Positions 61,184 to 64,000 of a stretch of DNA of 64,000 bases are shown piece by piece. The stretch is from JACDAE01 sp963717195 (GTDB lineage: Bacteria; Chloroflexota; Ktedonobacteria; Ktedonobacterales; Ktedonobacteraceae), in the NCBI GenBank assembly GCA_963717195.1, contig CAVQVR010000021.1, positions 310,001 through 374,000 of the forward strand, in the 5' to 3' direction. The translations under genes and the position numbers were made by a program. Below the pieces are notes generated by a model. The model was not told where the DNA came from and did not search any database. It saw nothing but the letters and a program-made list of their open reading frames with translations. How positions within the stretch are numbered: position 1 is the first letter of the stretch; each line of letters starts with the position of its first letter.

Positions 61184-61840
61184 ATGAAACCACAAACCCC
61201 CAATCCCAGCCCATGGCAGCTTTTTCGCATATGGGCAATCATCGGACTACAATCGTTCGGCGGCGGCGCATCAACAACACTTTTGATCCAACGCGCCTTT
61301 ATTGACAAGTATAATTTAATGACCATGGATGACTTCTCTCATTTATGGAATTTATGTGTGATGACTCCGGGTATCAACCTTCTCGCCCTTACCGTGCTCC
61401 TAGGGCGAAAATTTGCGGGCATCCCCGGCATTATTGCATCACTGGCTGGCCTTCTTGTCCCCAGTGCAGCGATTACGTGTCTGTTGACTGCTGGCTTCAA
61501 ACTGATTCAGAATAGCACCGCTGTTCAAGCGATTGTGCGCGGCATCATTCCTGCTACTGCAGGTATTATGTTGCTCGTTGGTCTAAACTTCGCGCAACCA
61601 CTGCTCACACAGGCGCACAAAGAAGGATTATTCAGACTGGTAATAAGCACCGCCATCATCATGGCATGTGCAACGGCTATCATCGTCTTCCACATCTCGG
61701 TTATTCCAGTCTTGCTCGGCTCGGCGCTGCTGAGCATGCTACTCTTTACATCATGGCGTAAGCCGAAAATTGCGCTCGTCGAGAGTCTCAATCCCGCTAT
61801 AACAGAAGCCGCCAAAAAAGAGGAAGATACCCATGATTAA
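61184..61840 (+). CDS. chrA: Chromate transporter, N-terminal-type half (short ChrA)
   Basis: This 218-residue membrane protein has about six helices and the CHR domain features FGGGASTTLLIQRAF and PGINLLALTVLLGRKFAGIPG. Short-chain CHR proteins work as pairs and export chromate, though sulfate-related roles are also known. The start is ATG 61184, with AGGAG nine bases upstream; a frame opening further 5' has no such site. It overlaps the second half by eight bases. Confidence 0.85.
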   Translation: MKPQTPNPSPWQLFRIWAIIGLQSFGGGASTTLLIQRAFIDKYNLMTMDDFSHLWNLCVMTPGINLLALTVLLGRKFAGIPGIIASLAGLLVPSAAITCLLTAGFKLIQNSTAVQAIVRGIIPATAGIMLLVGLNFAQPLLTQAHKEGLFRLVISTAIIMACATAIIVFHISVIPVLLGSALLSMLLFTSWRKPKIALVESLNPAITEAAKKEEDTHD

Positions 61841-62345
61841 TCCCTTGCTCTACTTTCTGCTCTTTCTTAAAGCCTCTCTATTCTCTACTGGCGGCTTCAG
61901 CAATCTTCCTAGCCTGCACCAGGACTTGATCTCCGATAGCTGGGCCACGGATATTGAATTTGGGCAATCCATCGCCATAGGACAGATCAGCCCTGGACCC
62001 AATGGTCTCTGGGTTATTAGCCTGGGTTACCTGACATATGGCTTTCCAGGTGCGGCACTCGCTTTAGTAGCGATCATGCTTCCGGCCTTTTTTGTGCTGC
62101 TTGTTTCCGCTGGCTATTCCCATCTTGAACACCAGCGCTGGGTCCAGGGCTTTATGCGCGGCGTCTCACTTGCTGTGGTTGGTATTCTCCTGACTGTTGT
62201 CACCACTATCATCAGGCAACCGGGCGTTGACTGGAAAGGCTGGCTAATCGGCATCTCTGCCTTTGGGCTCGCTCTAAGTAAGCGCGTCAACATCCTGATC
62301 ATCCTGGGGCTGGCGGGTGCTGCAGGTTATTTGCTTTATCGCTAA
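61833..62345 (+). CDS. chrA: Chromate transporter, C-terminal-type half (short ChrA)
   Basis: This 170-residue membrane protein has the CHR signature FSTGGFSNLPSLHQDLI and GQISPGPNGLWVISLGYLTYGFPGA. It overlaps the first half by eight bases, so the two are translated together and form the antiparallel pair of a complete transporter. Whether chromate is the substrate is unproven. Confidence 0.85.
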   Translation: MINPLLYFLLFLKASLFSTGGFSNLPSLHQDLISDSWATDIEFGQSIAIGQISPGPNGLWVISLGYLTYGFPGAALALVAIMLPAFFVLLVSAGYSHLEHQRWVQGFMRGVSLAVVGILLTVVTTIIRQPGVDWKGWLIGISAFGLALSKRVNILIILGLAGAAGYLLYR

Positions 62346-62525
62346 CAGTGGCATTGTGCAATGAATATCTTGAAGCGGCCATTTAGCACGCTTTCCTCGC
62401 TCCTTTAATCCCATTTCTCACTTGATTGGAAACACCCTATAGAAAAGATGATTGGTGCCGATATATCTGTACAAAGGGGTCAACCGATCTATGCCGATTT
62501 GGTAATGAAAGTGAGGAATATGCCC
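62346..62525. other. Intergenic region before the GGDEF/EAL gene
   Basis: No gene is seen in these 180 bases. GAGG at 62513-62516 is the ribosome site that selects ATG 62526. No reliable promoter was identified. Confidence 0.4.
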
Positions 62526-64000
62526 ATGCGTTTTTCGAATTCAAAAGTCCATAAAGTCCATAATACAAATCTGAACAAAAAAGACGCATATTTTCAAAAA
62601 CGCTCAGTATTCTCTCATCTTCTCCTTAAGCTTTCTATCGCTCAGCGTCTGAGCCTGAGTTTTCTCATCCCAGCTCTTATCGCATCCATTGCTCTGGTCA
62701 CCACTGCTCGCCAGAGCCACCAATCTCAGTTCTTCATCGTACTCGCCATCGTCTGTGTGCTGCTTGGCATTGGCATTGATAGTTGGCTCGTCTCCAGTAC
62801 ATTGGTGTATCGTTTGCAACAATTGCGTCGCGTCTTCCACACTGTAGAGACAGGGCAACTTAATGCCCGGATTCCCGTTGTCGGGAGAGACGAAATTGCC
62901 GCTGTCGGGCTCGTGGCGAATAGTATGCTCGACACCTTGGAGCAGGATCTCGCTGGGCACGAGAGGATGGAGCAAACACTCTGCAAGAACGAGGAACTGT
63001 TCCACACGATCGTCGCCAATGCTCCAATCGCCCTATTCGTGCTTGATTTTAACGGGATCATTACACTCTCAGAAGGTCGGGGTTTGCAAGCGCTTGGGTT
63101 AAAGCCAGGACAAGTGACAGGGCTTTCTATCTTTGATATTTGTGATGATTTTCCACCAATACGCGCTCAAATGCAGCGTTGCCTGACAGGTGAAAGTGTC
63201 TCAGCAATTAACCAGATTGGCGATCGGTACTTTGATACCCAGATCACACCTCTCTTGAAGCAAGAGAATGAACCTTTAGGAATCATTTGTGTAGGAACCG
63301 ACATTAGCAAACGTATCCATGCTGAACAACAGCTACAACGCCAGGCACGGCGCGACACCTTGACCGATCTTCCCAACCGTATTCAAATACTGGAACAGGT
63401 CGAGCAGGCGATCCGGGAGACGGTTGATGGAGTGGCACTCCTGGTGATGGACCTCAATCGCTTTAAGGACATCAATGATACATTTGGACATCATTATGGC
63501 GACCAGGTTTTACAACAAGTAGGAAAGCGGCTCAGCCAGGTCATAGGCAATTCGGAGATGGTCGCACGGCTTGGAGGCGACGAGTTCGCCATCCTGCTTC
63601 CAAATGCCGATGCCGTGAGCACGGAAAGTATTGCGTGGAAACTTCTGAATGCTCTAGAGGAGCAATTCACAATTGGGGAATATTCTCTGTATGTCGATGC
63701 CAGCCTCGGTGCCGCACTATATCCCATACATGGCAAGGATGCGCTGACTCTCTTGCGGAGAGCAGATGTGGCTATGTATAGCGCCAAACAGGCAAAGGAA
63801 GGCTATGTTCTCTACAACCTGAATACCGACCTCTATAGTCCACACCGCCTCGCCCTGTTGGGGGCGCTTCAGCACGCCATTAACAACAATGAGTTGATGC
63901 TCTATTATCAGCCACAAAGCGAGATCACAACCCGCATAATTCAGGGTGTCGAGGCTCTTGTGCGCTGGCAGCATCCTATCTATGGTTTTGTGATGCCTGA
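62526..64000 (+). CDS. Membrane HAMP-PAS-GGDEF-EAL protein, cut at the right edge
   Basis: An open frame runs from ATG 62526 to the end of the window (491 codons, no stop). Two transmembrane helices (SLSFLIPALIASIALV and FFIVLAIVCVLLGIGI) precede a HAMP-like linker (VETGQLNARIPVVGRDEIAAVGLVANSML). A PAS domain follows (FHTIVANAPIALFVLDFNGIITLSEGRG), then a GGDEF domain (DTLTDLPNR ... ARLGGDEFAILLP, active site intact, no RxxD inhibitory site). The EAL domain begins (LYYQPQ...GVEALVRWQHP) and continues outside. It makes and possibly degrades cyclic-di-GMP. Confidence 0.88.
   Translation, partial: MRFSNSKVHKVHNTNLNKKDAYFQKRSVFSHLLLKLSIAQRLSLSFLIPALIASIALVTTARQSHQSQFFIVLAIVCVLLGIGIDSWLVSSTLVYRLQQLRRVFHTVETGQLNARIPVVGRDEIAAVGLVANSMLDTLEQDLAGHERMEQTLCKNEELFHTIVANAPIALFVLDFNGIITLSEGRGLQALGLKPGQVTGLSIFDICDDFPPIRAQMQRCLTGESVSAINQIGDRYFDTQITPLLKQENEPLGIICVGTDISKRIHAEQQLQRQARRDTLTDLPNRIQILEQVEQAIRETVDGVALLVMDLNRFKDINDTFGHHYGDQVLQQVGKRLSQVIGNSEMVARLGGDEFAILLPNADAVSTESIAWKLLNALEEQFTIGEYSLYVDASLGAALYPIHGKDALTLLRRADVAMYSAKQAKEGYVLYNLNTDLYSPHRLALLGALQHAINNNELMLYYQPQSEITTRIIQGVEALVRWQHPIYGFVMP

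Noticed and set aside
1..64000. tRNA, rRNA or riboswitch genes
   Set aside because: No cloverleaf with a T-arm motif, no rRNA-like stretch and no riboswitch core was recognised by eye; a covariance search could still find a small RNA.

Overview
The window looks like chromosomal DNA of a soil-type bacterium. A Ktedonobacteria-like member of the Chloroflexota is my best inference, not a proof. The basis is the mix of groESL, a DnaJ-WD40 fusion, a STAND/TPR ATPase, HicAB pairs, large secreted NHL/LamG proteins, a HAMP membrane protein, and many extragenic GTAGGGGC...GCCCCTAC palindromes. No rRNA, tRNA, CRISPR array or complete insertion sequence was recognised.

Layout. 1-2.2 kb: the end of a Cys-rich protein, then groES-groEL with a strong bidirectional terminator. 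2.2-6.6 kb: a minus-strand zinc-ribbon membrane protein pair with a clear promoter, a DnaJ-WD40 protein, and a sigma-like gene facing a zinc-finger hypothetical. 6.8-9.5 kb: a tetR-ABC ATPase-permease operon whose ATPase carries a one-base frameshift. 9.6-12.6 kb: a decayed hicA with intact hicB, a thioredoxin-domain DUF255 protein, and a 119-bp MITE with a 9-bp target duplication. 12.7-17.7 kb: an ECF sigma factor with an anti-sigma-like membrane partner, a gene remnant, an alpha/beta hydrolase and a DUF4129 membrane protein. 17.8-26 kb: a sugar locus with a LacI regulator and three matching operators, a PfkB kinase, a Tat-lipoprotein binding protein, two permeases and a facing GH42 beta-galactosidase. 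26-33 kb: a STAND-TPR protein, a HAMP membrane protein, superoxide dismutase, and a HicB/HicB/HicA cluster. 33.4-38.5 kb: a lone response regulator, an ArsR-like regulator, a HerA-type ATPase operon and a membrane-anchored protein. 38.5-45.1 kb: a possible Tat-exported Cys-rich mini-protein, a secreted protein, MoxR-DUF58 (DUF58 doubly frameshifted), and a small HTH protein divergent from citrate synthase.

45.3-58.1 kb is the most striking region. It holds three tandem paralogues of about 1300-1370 residues, each with a signal peptide, six-bladed NHL-type propellers, Ig-like spacers, LamG-like modules and a shared C-terminal domain. Each is preceded by the same ~215-bp leader, and two are separated by identical 59-bp spacers. 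The set looks like a mosaic surface or secreted protein array shaped by duplication, module exchange and gene conversion. 58.1-64 kb: a nest of inverted repeats, a rhamnogalacturonan lyase, a split chromate-type transporter pair, and a PAS-GGDEF-EAL signalling protein cut by the window edge. With GH42 and its importer, the lyase suggests a plant-polysaccharide-degrading lifestyle.

Several genes carry single-base indels at 2-3 nt homopolymers while the sequence on both sides stays intact. These are either recent mutations or sequencing errors, and this caveat applies to every gene marked as a pseudogene here.
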